Assembly: GCF_000340215.1 (NCBI RefSeq)
Contig: NW_006921538.1
Coordinates: 2,734,651-2,798,650 of the forward strand
Direction of reading: 5' to 3'
DNA from: Pseudocercospora fijiensis CIRAD86
Taxonomy: Eukaryota > Ascomycota > Dothideomycetes > Mycosphaerellales > Mycosphaerellaceae
DNA length: 64,000 nucleotides
The translations under genes were made by a program, and so were the position numbers. The notes beneath the pieces were generated by a model. That model saw only the letters and a program-made list of their open reading frames with translations, did no database searches and was not told the DNA's origin. The number at the start of each line of letters is the position of its first letter. The stretch's first letter is position 1. Of this stretch, positions 36,521-46,880 are shown one piece after another.

Positions 36521-36877
36521 TGATTCTCTATAATACGTAGCGCTATTGCATAGCTATAGATGCGCACTAAGTCCGGCAACTCGAAGAAGATTTAAGATAG
36601 CGACCGAGCAGGAGAATAATAGTATATTAGTAGAGTCGAGGTCTTATAAGCGAAGCACGAGATAATATAGGCTCTTAGTCGTATAGAGTAACGTACTATA
36701 TAAATAACTAGGCGTGCTACTCTTATTCACTTACGACCTATATCCTAGGATACTCTTCTCGTACTTTTTATACTCTTTTCTAATACCTCACCTATAAGCG
36801 CTCCGCGACAACCGAGTGAATATAAGCTATAGGGTTTCCGCTCGGTACCTTAGCCTCCGAGATAGGGCGGAGTTGAA
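36161..36877. repeat. ~360-bp tandem duplication inside the hAT element
   Basis: The segment beginning ATTCTCTATAATACGTAGCG at 36161 recurs at 36521-36523 and ends again in GGCGGAGTTGA near 36875. The second copy is about 10 bp shorter, owing to a small deletion near 36590-36620. The copies differ at scattered sites, mostly transitions. The unit spans the end of the unknown frame above, so it duplicates coding-like sequence. Confidence 0.85.
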
Positions 36878-37453
36878 TTTAGAGCGATAGCCGGCACTCG
36901 TAGCCGGCACTCGTAGCCGGCATATAGAGACGGTAGTAGGCCTTTTCCTGCTAAATGACTAGCTTGTTTAGTATAGCCTACCTGATATTTCTTATATTTA
37001 CTAGCAATAGGCCTAGGTTACTTATAAGATTACTATAGCTAGTAAAGGCATTACTAAAGAATATCTATACTATAGTAGGATACTATTATCACGCCGGCTA
37101 TTCATTAAAAGGAGGCTTTCGCCTATTACTATACCGGCTATATATGCCGGCTATATTTCAAAGTCTGCCGTACCTGCCTTTTTTAGCCGTGCCTGCCTTT
37201 TTTAGCCGTGCCTGCCTTCTTTCCTTACTCTAACGTTACTATAATATAGGCTTACGCGAAGCTTACTCTGTTACCTAGCGATACCGCGATACTACCGCTA
37301 TATTCAACCTTCGTATCGATATTTATACCTCTACGCTCTATATCTACTACCTCCGTAATACCCTCGCTCCGCGCGCGCCTTCGTACACCTTCGTAACGCA
37401 CTTTTTTCCTCAATTCGACGACTTTTACAATAGCGAGTCTACTTAACTAAGTT

Positions 37454-38129
37454 ACGACGCCTCGCAAGAAGGGACCTACTACTTCTGCGGGTCGCAATAA
37501 GATCGGAAATAGTAGAACGAGTATAGTACATTAACGCAAGATAGCTGCTGCTGCTACCGCTAGCTCCGGTGCTAGAAAGGGCGTCGCGAGTAAGGCTCCG
37601 CGTAAAATAACGGCGGGCAAGGCTCCGCGCAAGACAACGGCGGGCAAGGCTCTACGTAAGACGACAACTAGCGCTTCTGCTACTAGTAGCAATCGTGCGA
37701 AGCGTCGATAGCGCCTAGGAAGTAAGTCCTATTTATAGCCGGCAGCGTAGCCGGTAGCGTAGCCGGCAGCGTAGCCGGCATTCTTACTGTCTTTTTACTA
37801 ATCCTTCTTTAGCCGTAGCCCTCCGTAAGATTCGGTAGTATTAGAAGAGTTCTTAGCTCCTAATCCGTAAAACTCCTTTCTAACGACTTGTTCGCGAAAT
37901 TGCCTAGGATTATAGAACGGACCTTCGCTTCTAAGCCTCCGCGATAGGCGCCCTTCAAGAGGCTATAGAAGCCTACCTAGTTCGTATCTTCGAATGTATG
38001 TTTCTCTTCTACCTCTTTTCGGACTATGCTAATACTATTTTAGCGGTCAACCTTATAGCTATCTACGCGAAGCGTATAACGATTATAGACAAGGATTTCA
38101 AAGCACTCGATCAGATTCTAAAAGGCTAG
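37454..38129 (+). pseudogene. Histone H3-like gene B (hAT cargo), RIP-damaged, with KAPRK tail repeats
   Basis: Exon 1 (about 37454-37721) encodes a Lys/Arg/Ala/Thr-rich tail with three near-identical GKAPRKTTA units, which recall the TGGKAPRKQ context of the canonical H3 tail. Intron 1 is 37722-37812 (GTAAGT, branch TACTAAT, TTTAG). Exon 2 (37813-37995) encodes TVALRKIR, LLIRKTPF, RLVREIA, TDLRF, ASAIGALQEAIEAYLVRIFE. Intron 2 is 37996-38043 (GTATGT, branch GCTAAT, TTTAG). Exon 3 gives VNLIAIYAKRITIIDKDFKA. Joined, this is a full H3 fold, closer to canonical H3 than gene A. In-frame TAG/TAA occur at Gln or similar positions (PF-Q-RLVREI, EIA-Q-D, RF-Q-ASA). The start codon is not evident. 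The frame may continue past 38129 into a C-terminal extension. Confidence 0.8.
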
Positions 38130-38469
38130 AATGTCTACATTCGAGACGGTACTAGGTAGGATAGATATTCTAGTAGAAAGGATGTTCGTAGTGTTATCTA
38201 CAAGCTTTTCTGTATACGAAATGAGCCGCTATTATACGGCGCTGTATACCGCGCTCTAAATACTCTCTAAGCATATGTATATAGTATAGTATACTTTATT
38301 AGCCGTACGGAATAGAAGTCTCCCAAAATCCCGTTAGTACTAAGGAGTAAAAAGGCCGGCTACGCTGCCGGCCACGCTACCGGCTACGCTACTAGCTACG
38401 CTGCTAGGTTTTTTAAAGAACTAAAAGAAGATAGATATTCCGGTTGATTTGTATTAGTTTAGATTTTTA

Positions 38470-38993
38470 TAAAAAGAAAACAGGGAAAAATAAGGAAGGT
38501 TGAAGAGCCTAATAGTTATAGTTATAGGCACTATCCCTGTTTTCTAGAGCATATTATATACCTGCCTTCGCAACTCTACCTAATACTCCCTCTGAATATC
38601 CTTATACTCTACCTACTGAAAATTCAACTAGGTACCTAGACCTATAGCTGCCTCTATATCTTTTACTATCTTCTACAGGTTGAAGGCCTCTTCTATAGCA
38701 GCCTCTACCTCCTTATACAATACGAAGTCACTACCTGCCCTACCCTTTATATCTCCTAAATGACTAAGAGTTCTAAGGAACGAACTAGCATTCGGCCTTA
38801 GTATAGCGAGTAACTAGTGGAACGTTCTACAGAGCTGCCTTATAGCTCTTTTATATACTATGCCGATACCGAGGGAGGAGCTATCCTAGTACTTAATGTT
38901 GTCGAATGGTTCGGTAGGAAAGTGTATAAACTTCTTAAGGAGGAGGACTTCTAGGGAAATCGATGAGTTCTGCCTAGATCTAGATAAAGACAT
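38470..38993 (-). pseudogene. hAT cargo gene on the minus strand, unknown, RIP-damaged
   Basis: ATG at 38993 (minus) opens a frame whose only stops are TAG/TAA at RIP-compatible places. It contains SLEVLLLKKFIHFPTEPFDN, GIGIVYKRAIRQLCRTF, RPNASSFLRTLSHLGDIKG, DFVLYKEVEAAIEEAF and helical Gln/Glu-rich sequence (VEYKDIQREY) before ending near 38470; about 170 residues. I do not recognise the family. It is convergent with the H3-like gene B and closest to the right terminus. The predicted character is a mostly helical, charged protein. Confidence 0.45.
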
Positions 38994-39405
38994 TCTGCTA
39001 AGTAGTTAGGGAATTAAACCGTAAACGAAAGGATAAAATTCATACCTAAGGAGTGCAGTTTCCGAACTAAACTATAATGCCTTATATATGTGTGTGTGTG
39101 CTTTTGATTAGTTAGTGCCCTTGGCTAATTGTCTATAGATTTGAGGTTATATAAGTACCTTTATACAACCACGTAGCCTGAGTAGGATTCGAAAATTCTA
39201 TAAGTACTAAGGACTAAAAATGCCGGCTACGCTGCCGGCTACACTGCTGAGTCTTACAAAGGGCTTGCTTGAAGCTACGTATACATTCGTACACTTCTTA
39301 AAAACCGATAAATTATATAGTTCGAACCAGCTACTTATATAGTTGCTTGGCAAACCAACCCAAACCAAACTAGAGTTTCGGCTTAGCAAACTAAACCAAA
39401 CCAAC

Positions 39406-39425
39406 CCGAACCACTGCGGGGTCTA
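39406..39425 (-). repeat. hAT right terminal inverted repeat
   Basis: This is the exact reverse complement of 29488-29507. The target duplication GACTTTAT follows at 39426-39433. Subterminal AAACCAAACC words precede it. Confidence 0.9.
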
Positions 39426-40570
39426 GACTTTATTATAGGCCTTCCTCCTACTAAGCGTAGGGGCAGTAAGGATATGTATAATACTATCCTTGTTATAGTA
39501 GATCGATTTACTAAAGGCGCTCGATATATCCCGGCGCGGAAAGATTAGACTGCTATTAATATAGCAGAAGCGCTATAGACTAATATCTTCTATACCTATT
39601 AGGGAACCCCTAAGGGGATAGTGTCTAATCGTAGATCGATACTAACATCTTACTATTAGAGCGAGATTTGCTTATAGCTAAGACTGAAGTATCGGCTATT
39701 AATAGCCTTCTATCTACAGACTAACGGTCAAATAGAGAGGCAGAATGCTACCCTATAGTAGTACCTACGCAGCTATATTAATAAGAACCCCGAGGATTAG
39801 GTCAACCTCCTATAGCCTATAGAATTCGTATACAATAACAGTGTACATTTATTAACTAAGATCTTACCCTACATAGCTATAATAGGCTAGAACGCTGCTA
39901 TGCTATAAGACCCCCTGCCGCTCGAGGCCGAGCGTAAGGAAAGGGAAGCGCGTTAAGTACTAGATAGTAGAAACACTAGCGGCAATAGAACGTATCTAGA
40001 AGATACGAGAGATCTATACTAAGATAGCTAAGAAGCTAACAAGGGCTTAAGAGTACTAAAAGACCTATTACGATAAGCGCTATATACTAATAACCTTTAA
40101 ACAAGGCGATATAGTTATACTAAGCACTAAGAACCTCCGTATCCGCAAACACCTATTACCTAATAGTAAAACAAGGCCTAAGCTCGCACTAAGATACATT
40201 AGTCTATTCTGTATCCGAGAGGCTAAGGGCATATAGGCCTATTAGTTATAGCTTCCCCCTTATTATACTATCTATAATACCTTCTATATATCCCTCCTTA
40301 AGCCGTATTACCTACGCGAAGGGGATGAAGCCCCTACTAAACACGAAGACATACTAGCGGATAGTAAAGAGCTGTAGTCTATAGAACGTATCCTATAGTA
40401 CCGGACTAGGAAAGGTAAGAAGGAGTACCTATTAAGATAGCAAGGCTATTCGCTAGAATAGGACTTATAGGAAGCTAAAGGTTCCTTCGAGGATATAACC
40501 GAGTTGTTAGATAAGTATTAGACTAGTGTAAAGAACAAGAAGAAGGCTAAGGGCCTATAATGTCGCCTAG
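39426..40570 (+). pseudogene. Chromovirus integrase 3' part and chromodomain
   Basis: This continues the frame broken at 29487. The integrase core resumes with DFIIGLPP, ILVIVDRFTKGARYIP and the expected later blocks. Near 40380-40530 a chromodomain-like segment reads SIERIL, TRKGKKEYLLR, QGYSLE, FEDITELLDKY, as found at the C-terminus of chromoviral integrases, where it reads methylated H3. Stops are TAG/TAA from RIP. It is inactive. Confidence 0.8.
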
Positions 40571-41563
40571 GAATAATGCTACCCCCGGGGTGCTATTAAG
40601 CTAACTAATTAGAGGCAAGCAATTGTCGGCAAAGGACAACAAGACTATACTACGATAACGAACGCGCAACGAGTACTAACGAGCGTACTATAACTGTTAA
40701 CTAATCGACTACTCTTTCGAGGACTCTACCTCTTTACTAATACGCCCTATAGGTCCCTCTCTTATTCTTTATTCTATCGAGGCCTCGAGACCTAAGCGTT
40801 CGATAAGGGCGATATACGCGCGCGTACGAATAACGGTAATAAAGGTAATAGTGTCGCGCTACGAGCTAGTAGTGCGCCGGCGGCCGGCGTAGCTATATTA
40901 GTAATAGTGTTGTAGAGTGTATTATTAGTCGAAGAAGGAAATCGAAAGCAAGGTAAAGTTAGCGCTAAGACGACTAGCGCCGCTACTATTAATATTACTT
41001 ACTATAGTTACTACGCCTACGGACACAACCTTACCTATACTACGAGCCTAAGGCACCTTTAATTAAAACTTTGATCAAAGCTTTAAGCCGCCTAAAAGAT
41101 TAAGCGACTAATAGACTAACTAAAAGCAAAAACTGTAGAGCTAGGCTAGCCGGGGTCGATCTTGCGGACAATAGGTTACTCCTCGATCTATCTAGCCCTT
41201 TAGGCGAGGCGAACCTCTACTACTATACTTATAATAGCCTTTACCTATAGAAACTAGAAGAACTAAGTTTTTTAAAAAGATATAATTAGTTAACAATTAA
41301 AGGCTGCTAAACCTAACTAATTAGGGCTAGTAAAACTACGATAGTAAATAATAGCCCTCGTAACAATAAGAACAATCCCTCGGAACGGACAACCCTCGGA
41401 AGCAGACATTGCTAGGTCTTTTAAGAGTAGACGCAAAGAACTCGGTATAACATTACTTAGAATAGGGGCAGGGCTATAATACCTCGTACGTCTACCTATT
41501 ATAGTAGGGAAGACGCGCTCGTATTATAATTAGTCGAAGGTCCTTAATTCTCGTAGTTATATA

Positions 41564-44500
41564 TTACTTTATTATATATAGATAGATAGATATTTCATTT
41601 GCCTGTTGTAGTGCCTTTCGGCCTATGTAGGTCTGTTTCTATATATTGTTTTAGGTAGGAAACCAACTTAGTTGGTAAAAACCTCCCTCCTGTCCTATTT
41701 ATAAGTATTAATCTTCCTCGTTTCCTTGTTTTCCTTCCTCTAGGATACACTAGTGTTATAGTTGTTACCCTCTAACTACCTTGCCTGCTACCCTGCCCTT
41801 CTTTCCCCCTCCTCTTCCCTCCTTCTTATCTACTCTTTAGTTTCCCTTGCTAGTACGAATTGTTATACAAATCCCTATTTAATAATCCACTTTACTACCC
41901 TCTTTAGGTCTTCTTTGCTCTAGATTAGCTTGTCGTATTCCCTTTCTATTGCTTTTAGTCTCTAATTACTTCTGCCTTCTAACTATCGAGGGCAGACTAG
42001 CAGTATATACTTAGGGTTCTAAGATTGGTAGCTATATTAGTAAGCCCTGCTTTCAATTCCTAGGACGTTTCTTCTAAACAGGTAATATCTAAATCCAATA
42101 TGTTTAGATCTGATTTAGATAGCTAGGCTTGCCTCGGCCCTATTTAGGTCCTTATAGAGCTAGTAGTTATATTAACTAAATTTGATTAGTGCCTTTAGGG
42201 TTCCTAGTCTAACTTGTGTTTTGTTCTATTCCTGCTCCTATAGGTATCTAGTTATTGATTCTGCTAGGCTTTGTTTCTCTCTCTTTAGTTTGTCTTCCTT
42301 TAGCCTTATATTTAGTCCCTAAAGCTCTTTCTCTAGCATTTCTCTTATTAAGACTCTATAGTGCTCTAGGTCTTTAACTTTCTAGGGAGTTATTTATAGT
42401 CTGTCTCGCCTCCTAGTCCTAATATACTAGGCTTTTATCTTGTCTAGTGCCTTTTAGATAGTCTGTTAGGCTAGGTATTCTATTGTCTTTGCTACATATT
42501 AGTATCTTAGTCCCTTGAAGTATTGTTTGACTAGTAGGATCCCTAATTCTATTTCTACTACCCTTATAGGTGTAGTTTTATATGCTCCTAGGATTTTCTT
42601 TAGGCCTTAGGTTTAGGACCTGCTAACTAGTTGCTCGATCCTCTTTAGTGTTTTCTCCTAGGCTATCTATATCTATACTCTATATAGCATTGCTAGCTTA
42701 ACAATTGCTTTGTATATAACTTTAGCTTTCTCGAATGTAGCCCCCTATATAGAGGCTATAAGCCTATTAATAGATTGCATATTAGTATCTGCCCTCTGCT
42801 TTGCCTTCTTTACTTATAGTCCCTAATTTAGTTTTAAGTCTAGCTAGATCCCTAGTACCCTAAGCTCTACTAATAGTTAGGTTTTAAAGCCTTAGATAGT
42901 AATTGATTGCTTTATATTATAGGTTGATTTAGCCTTACTAAAGTAGATAAGCTAGTATTTTTCTAGGGCGAATTTTGCTCTATATCTCTTTACCTATTTT
43001 TCGCACTCCTAGTGCTTCTCTTCTAGGATCTTGTAGTTGGTTTCTATTATCCTAGACTAGGCTAGGATGTTTGTGTTATCTATAAACCCTAATGCTAATA
43101 TGTTTCTTAATTCTAGGAGTAGGAGTAGGTCTACTATAAAGATAAGGAAGAGGATTAGGGAGAGTATTGATCCTTAGGGGATTCCCTTTTTAGTTAGTAT
43201 TAGGTCTAATTTGAATTTGCCTAAGATGAGCTATATTAACCTTTCCTATAGGAAGGACTAGATGAATTAGACTATCTAGTTTAGTATAGCCTTCTGTTTA
43301 AGTATATATAGGAGCCTTTTATAGGAGATATTGTTAAAGGCTCCTAAGATATTAAGGGAGAGGAGGGTTGCTACCTAGTTTTAACTATAGTGCTAGATAT
43401 ACTTAATCTGTTCTATAATTAGTTCTATAGCTATTAGTATTAACCTCTTCTTTCTTCCTCCTATCTAGCCTTTAGGAAGGATATTCCTTTCCTCGGTAAA
43501 GGTTATTAGCCTTTTAGCGACAATTTTTTCTAGTACCTTGCCTATTATATTAAGTAGGGCTATTAGTCTATAGGCCTTAAGCTGCGTATAGTCTTCCTTC
43601 TAGGGCTTCCTTAGCACTACTATTAGGGACTTCCTAAATAGTCTTAGGTAGTGTCCTAGTGCTAGGCTTTATAAAAAGATATTGGTTAGTGCTAGGGCTA
43701 GCCCCTTCTTATATACTTTTAGAAGTTTGTTGTAGATCTTGTCTTCTCCTAGTGCCTTATTGCCTAGGATTTTCTTTAGGATCCTTTTAATAGTTTCGGG
43801 TTTGACCTAGGTGTCTCTTAGTATGCCTAGTAGTAGAGTCTCTTATTCTTTCTCCTTTATATCTAATAGGTCTGCTTGTACTTTTCTATAGAAGAAGTGT
43901 TAGCCTAAGGCTCTTACTTTCCCTTCTATTATAGTCTACATTTGTCCTTGTTAGTCTATAATGTCCGGGAATTGTAGTAGCATGTCTTTATCCTATTTAG
44001 GTCTCCTTGCCTATTTAGCTATCCTCTATATCTCCTCTAGTTTCTTTGTAATTATTCCTATTATAGATCTCTATTCTTGTATCTTATCCTTCTTAATCTA
44101 GATCTTCTTTTCCTAGTAGGCCTTATTATAGTTGTCCTATACTTCCTAGGTATAGGTTTGTATCTACTGCCTCCTAGCCTTCCTTGCTACTTTAACCTTC
44201 CTTATATACTTACTAGTCTAGTATAGTTGCTAGTATAGTGAATGTTTCTTTGCTAGGGTATGCTTTCTAGCTACCTGTTTTAGGATTCCTATTAGTTCTT
44301 CTACTGCCTTATTAATATCCTCCGGCCTTAGGAGGTGCTTTATTAAGAGTTCCTCTAGTTTTAGGTCCCTTTCTAGTTCCTCCCTAATCTTGTCCTATTA
44401 GGTACCTTTTTAGTTAAGCTTCTCCTCTAGTTCCCTTTCCTAATTAGCTTAGACATTTAGCTTAATCTATACCGGGAAGTGGTCTAATAATTCTTCTAGC

Positions 44501-46545
44501 TCCTAGTTAACCCTGTATCTTGTAATCCTATTCCTAATCTAATGTAATGCAAAGCATAGGTCTAGTATGCTACTGCTTCCTCTTGCCTCCTAAGTAATTA
44601 GTCCCTTTAGGGTAACAATTTCTATTCCTTCCCTCTCTAATATATTAATTAGTCTTCCTACTAGGAAGTGGTAAGCTAGGGTAAAGTCTGAGCCCTAGAG
44701 GGGGTAGTAGAGGTTGAAATCCCTAAGTAGGATTTAGTAGGTGTTCCCCTAGATAACTCTAGGTAGTCTTTCTAGGGTTTTTAGTTAGGTACTACTTCTT
44801 AAGTCTAGTAGTAGGTTATATATACAGTAGACTTAGAGTATACCTTAGGATGTCTCTACTTAAACTAATGTTAGGTCCCTATCCTCCTATAGTATAGCCT
44901 ACTAGGTTTCTGTATCTATCTCCTTACTAATATAGATGCATATCCTTAGGGCTCCCTAGTTGTAGATAATTAGATAGTATCTTGGGTCTTTAACTATTAC
45001 TAGTCTCTTTATGTATAGGTTAAGCTAGGGCTCTTAGATTGCAATAATATAATGTTCTTTTAGGTTTAGTGCTTAAAGGAAGCTCCTCTATACCTTGTCT
45101 TTGCTCTTGTTGATATTGTACTATATAATGTTCAGTAATGTTACAATGTTTATTAGGTTTTATCTATATTATTTCCCTATAAGTTTTCCTTTAGTCTTCC
45201 CTTACTTTAAACTAACATTTAACTAAGCTTTATCTGCCCTACTTCCTTTCCTGCAATATTAAGGTATCTTAGTCTCCCTAGTTGCTAGTAACTCTCTTAT
45301 GCTAGTAAGGCCCTAAATGTAAACCTATTATCTTGTCTAGACCTCTTTTATAGCACTTAGCTAGGTTGCTTCTGCACCTAGCTGCCCTAGCTTATTGTGT
45401 ATCTTTTTAGTATATTAATTCTAGCTTCCTTTGCCTTCCTAGCTGCCTGTATTCTTACTAGGCATTCCTTCGCCTAAGAGGGGTGTCTTTTAGTATAGTA
45501 TGTATATCTTGCCTCTCCCTTTTATACTTTATATTCTTTAACCTAGTAATCCCCTATATAATAGGAGTAGGTGTTAGTTGTCTTTATGCACTTAGCTGCT
45601 AAATGTCTATAGTATTAACATTTGAAGCACTGTATTATCCTATAGTTGCTTCTATATATCTCTGTTTCTAATCTTTTAAAGTCCTAGAATAACCCCTAGT
45701 CTAGCACTATATTAGCTTGCTCTATACTCCCTACCTAGATAATTAGGGAAGACTACTTCTTAGTCTCTTCAATTTTCCTTTTAATCTATACTACTTTTGT
45801 AATCTTTAGGCCTAGGTATATAGCTTAGTTTTGTCTCTATAGGCTCTTAATATCCTATTCTTCCCTAAAGCTTCTTGTTATACTATTGGCTACAATTATA
45901 AATTGCTATTAGGAAACCTTTACTGTTTTCCCTATCTTAGTTGTCTATCCTTTTTGTGTTTCTAGCTTCTTTTTGTCCTACTCTTATACTATAAACAGCT
46001 TAATTACCCCTTTACCTTCGTTCCTAGCCCTAATTACTTCTTTAACTGCAATTCTTTCTATAATCTCTTTCCCTATAAGTCCTTAGATTTCCTTTTACTT
46101 CTATAGGTCCGTAATATAGACTCTAACTACTGTCCTCGGGGGTTTTAGCGCCTCCTAACTAGCTACTGCTACCTAGGTATAGTAGTTTGAGCTTATCTCC
46201 TATTGTTTCTTCGTAATCTTTGCTGCGACTATATTAGCTACCTTTATAATTACGTAGCTTGCCTAGCTGTAGATTGCTTTTAGTCCTCTAAGGAGTTCTA
46301 AGATTATTATCCTATATACCCTCTTAGGGGTTCTTCTATCTTCCGCCTTTAGTACCTCCTCTACCCTAGTATATAGTGCTTTCTATTCGTCCTCCCTTCC
46401 TTCTTAACTATCTTCCCTTCGTCTCTAATTGTTCGCTGCTATTTTCCTTTCTTTTTATTGTTTAATCGTAGGCGTTATTTTATTATATATAAGGATAGCG
46501 CAGTTAGAGTTAGACATTGTATTATATTAGAGGTAAGGTTTGATA
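41564..46545 (-). mobile_element. Tad-like LINE (non-LTR retrotransposon), RIP-inactivated
   Basis: The element is 4,982 bp on the minus strand, flanked by a 10-bp target duplication TAGTTATATA (41554-41563 and 46546-46555). ORF1 near 45500-46400 has a gag-type zinc knuckle reading CX2CX4HX4C at about 45580-45640. ORF2 has an endonuclease-like region around 44500-45100 (RDFNLYYPL, SDFTLAYHF) and a reverse transcriptase around 43050-43250 (GIP-GS, LSLILFLIFIVDL, ILALGFIDNTN, the last from an ancestral FVDDT-type box). The 3' end (left side) carries a TAGATAGATAGATA microsatellite tail rather than pure poly-A. All frames have TAG/TAA from CpA change. It inserted between the chromodomain and the 3' LTR of the chromovirus. 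Confidence 0.8.
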
Positions 46546-46683
46546 TAGTTATATAATCGGTAATTGCGTGTTTAATTTAACGCGGACTAAGAAGCTTACT
46601 AGACCTACTAAGTTAGTAGCGATAGAGGTTAAGAATGTAATATAGACCGGCTACGAGGGCGCGGCCTTTAGAAGGGAAGCGTA

Positions 46684-46880
46684 TATTAGGACTAAAGAGG
46701 TTACACGCGATTAGTATGTAACTAGGCTCGAGTGAAGCTAGGGTCTTGATGCCTTAGGCAGGGCTTGGCGCTTAGCGTTAGGCTAACTAGCCTGCCTTCC
46801 TCCCTCTCCTCTTAGATCTCTATCGAATACTACCTATACCTACTACTACCCTATCTACCTGCTAATATACCCTTCTTACA
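46684..46880 (+). repeat. 3' LTR of the chromovirus
   Basis: This matches the 5' LTR at 24911-25106, with mainly transition differences. It begins TATTAGGACTAAAGAGG (the TG terminus changed to TA) and ends CTTCTTACA, so it retains the canonical CA terminus that the other copy has lost. Confidence 0.8.

Larger units (their letters stand above)
29488..39425 (+). mobile_element. Large hAT DNA transposon with histone H3-like cargo
   Basis: The element is 9,938 bp with 20-bp terminal inverted repeats (TAGACCCCGCAGTGGTTCGG at 29488-29507; its reverse complement at 39406-39425) and an 8-bp target duplication. Subterminal GGTTTGG/CCAAACC words cluster at both ends (29500-29580, 39330-39410). It encodes a hAT transposase, two proteins with a histone H3 fold, an unknown ~420-residue protein, an unknown minus-strand protein and further coding-like sequence. 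Most hAT elements are 2.5-5 kb with transposase only. All frames are damaged by RIP-type stops. Eleven or so clusters of a GTAGCCGGCA-like repeat lie throughout, several in predicted introns. It is inserted within the chromovirus integrase gene. Confidence 0.85.
24911..46880 (+). mobile_element. Ty3/gypsy chromovirus, RIP-inactivated, carrying two nested insertions
   Basis: The LTR retrotransposon has direct LTRs (24911-25106 and 46684-46880), a gag zinc knuckle, protease, reverse transcriptase, RNase H, integrase and a C-terminal chromodomain, in the order typical of the Metaviridae chromovirus lineage of fungal genomes. A hAT element (29488-39425) splits the integrase, and a LINE (41564-46545) lies between the chromodomain and the 3' LTR. 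Without the insertions and target duplications the element would be about 7 kb. Every reading frame is studded with TAG/TAA codons in place of CAG/TGG/CAA. No target duplication could be matched next to the LTRs. A purine-rich tract (GAAGGGAAG) directly precedes the 3' LTR. Confidence 0.85.
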
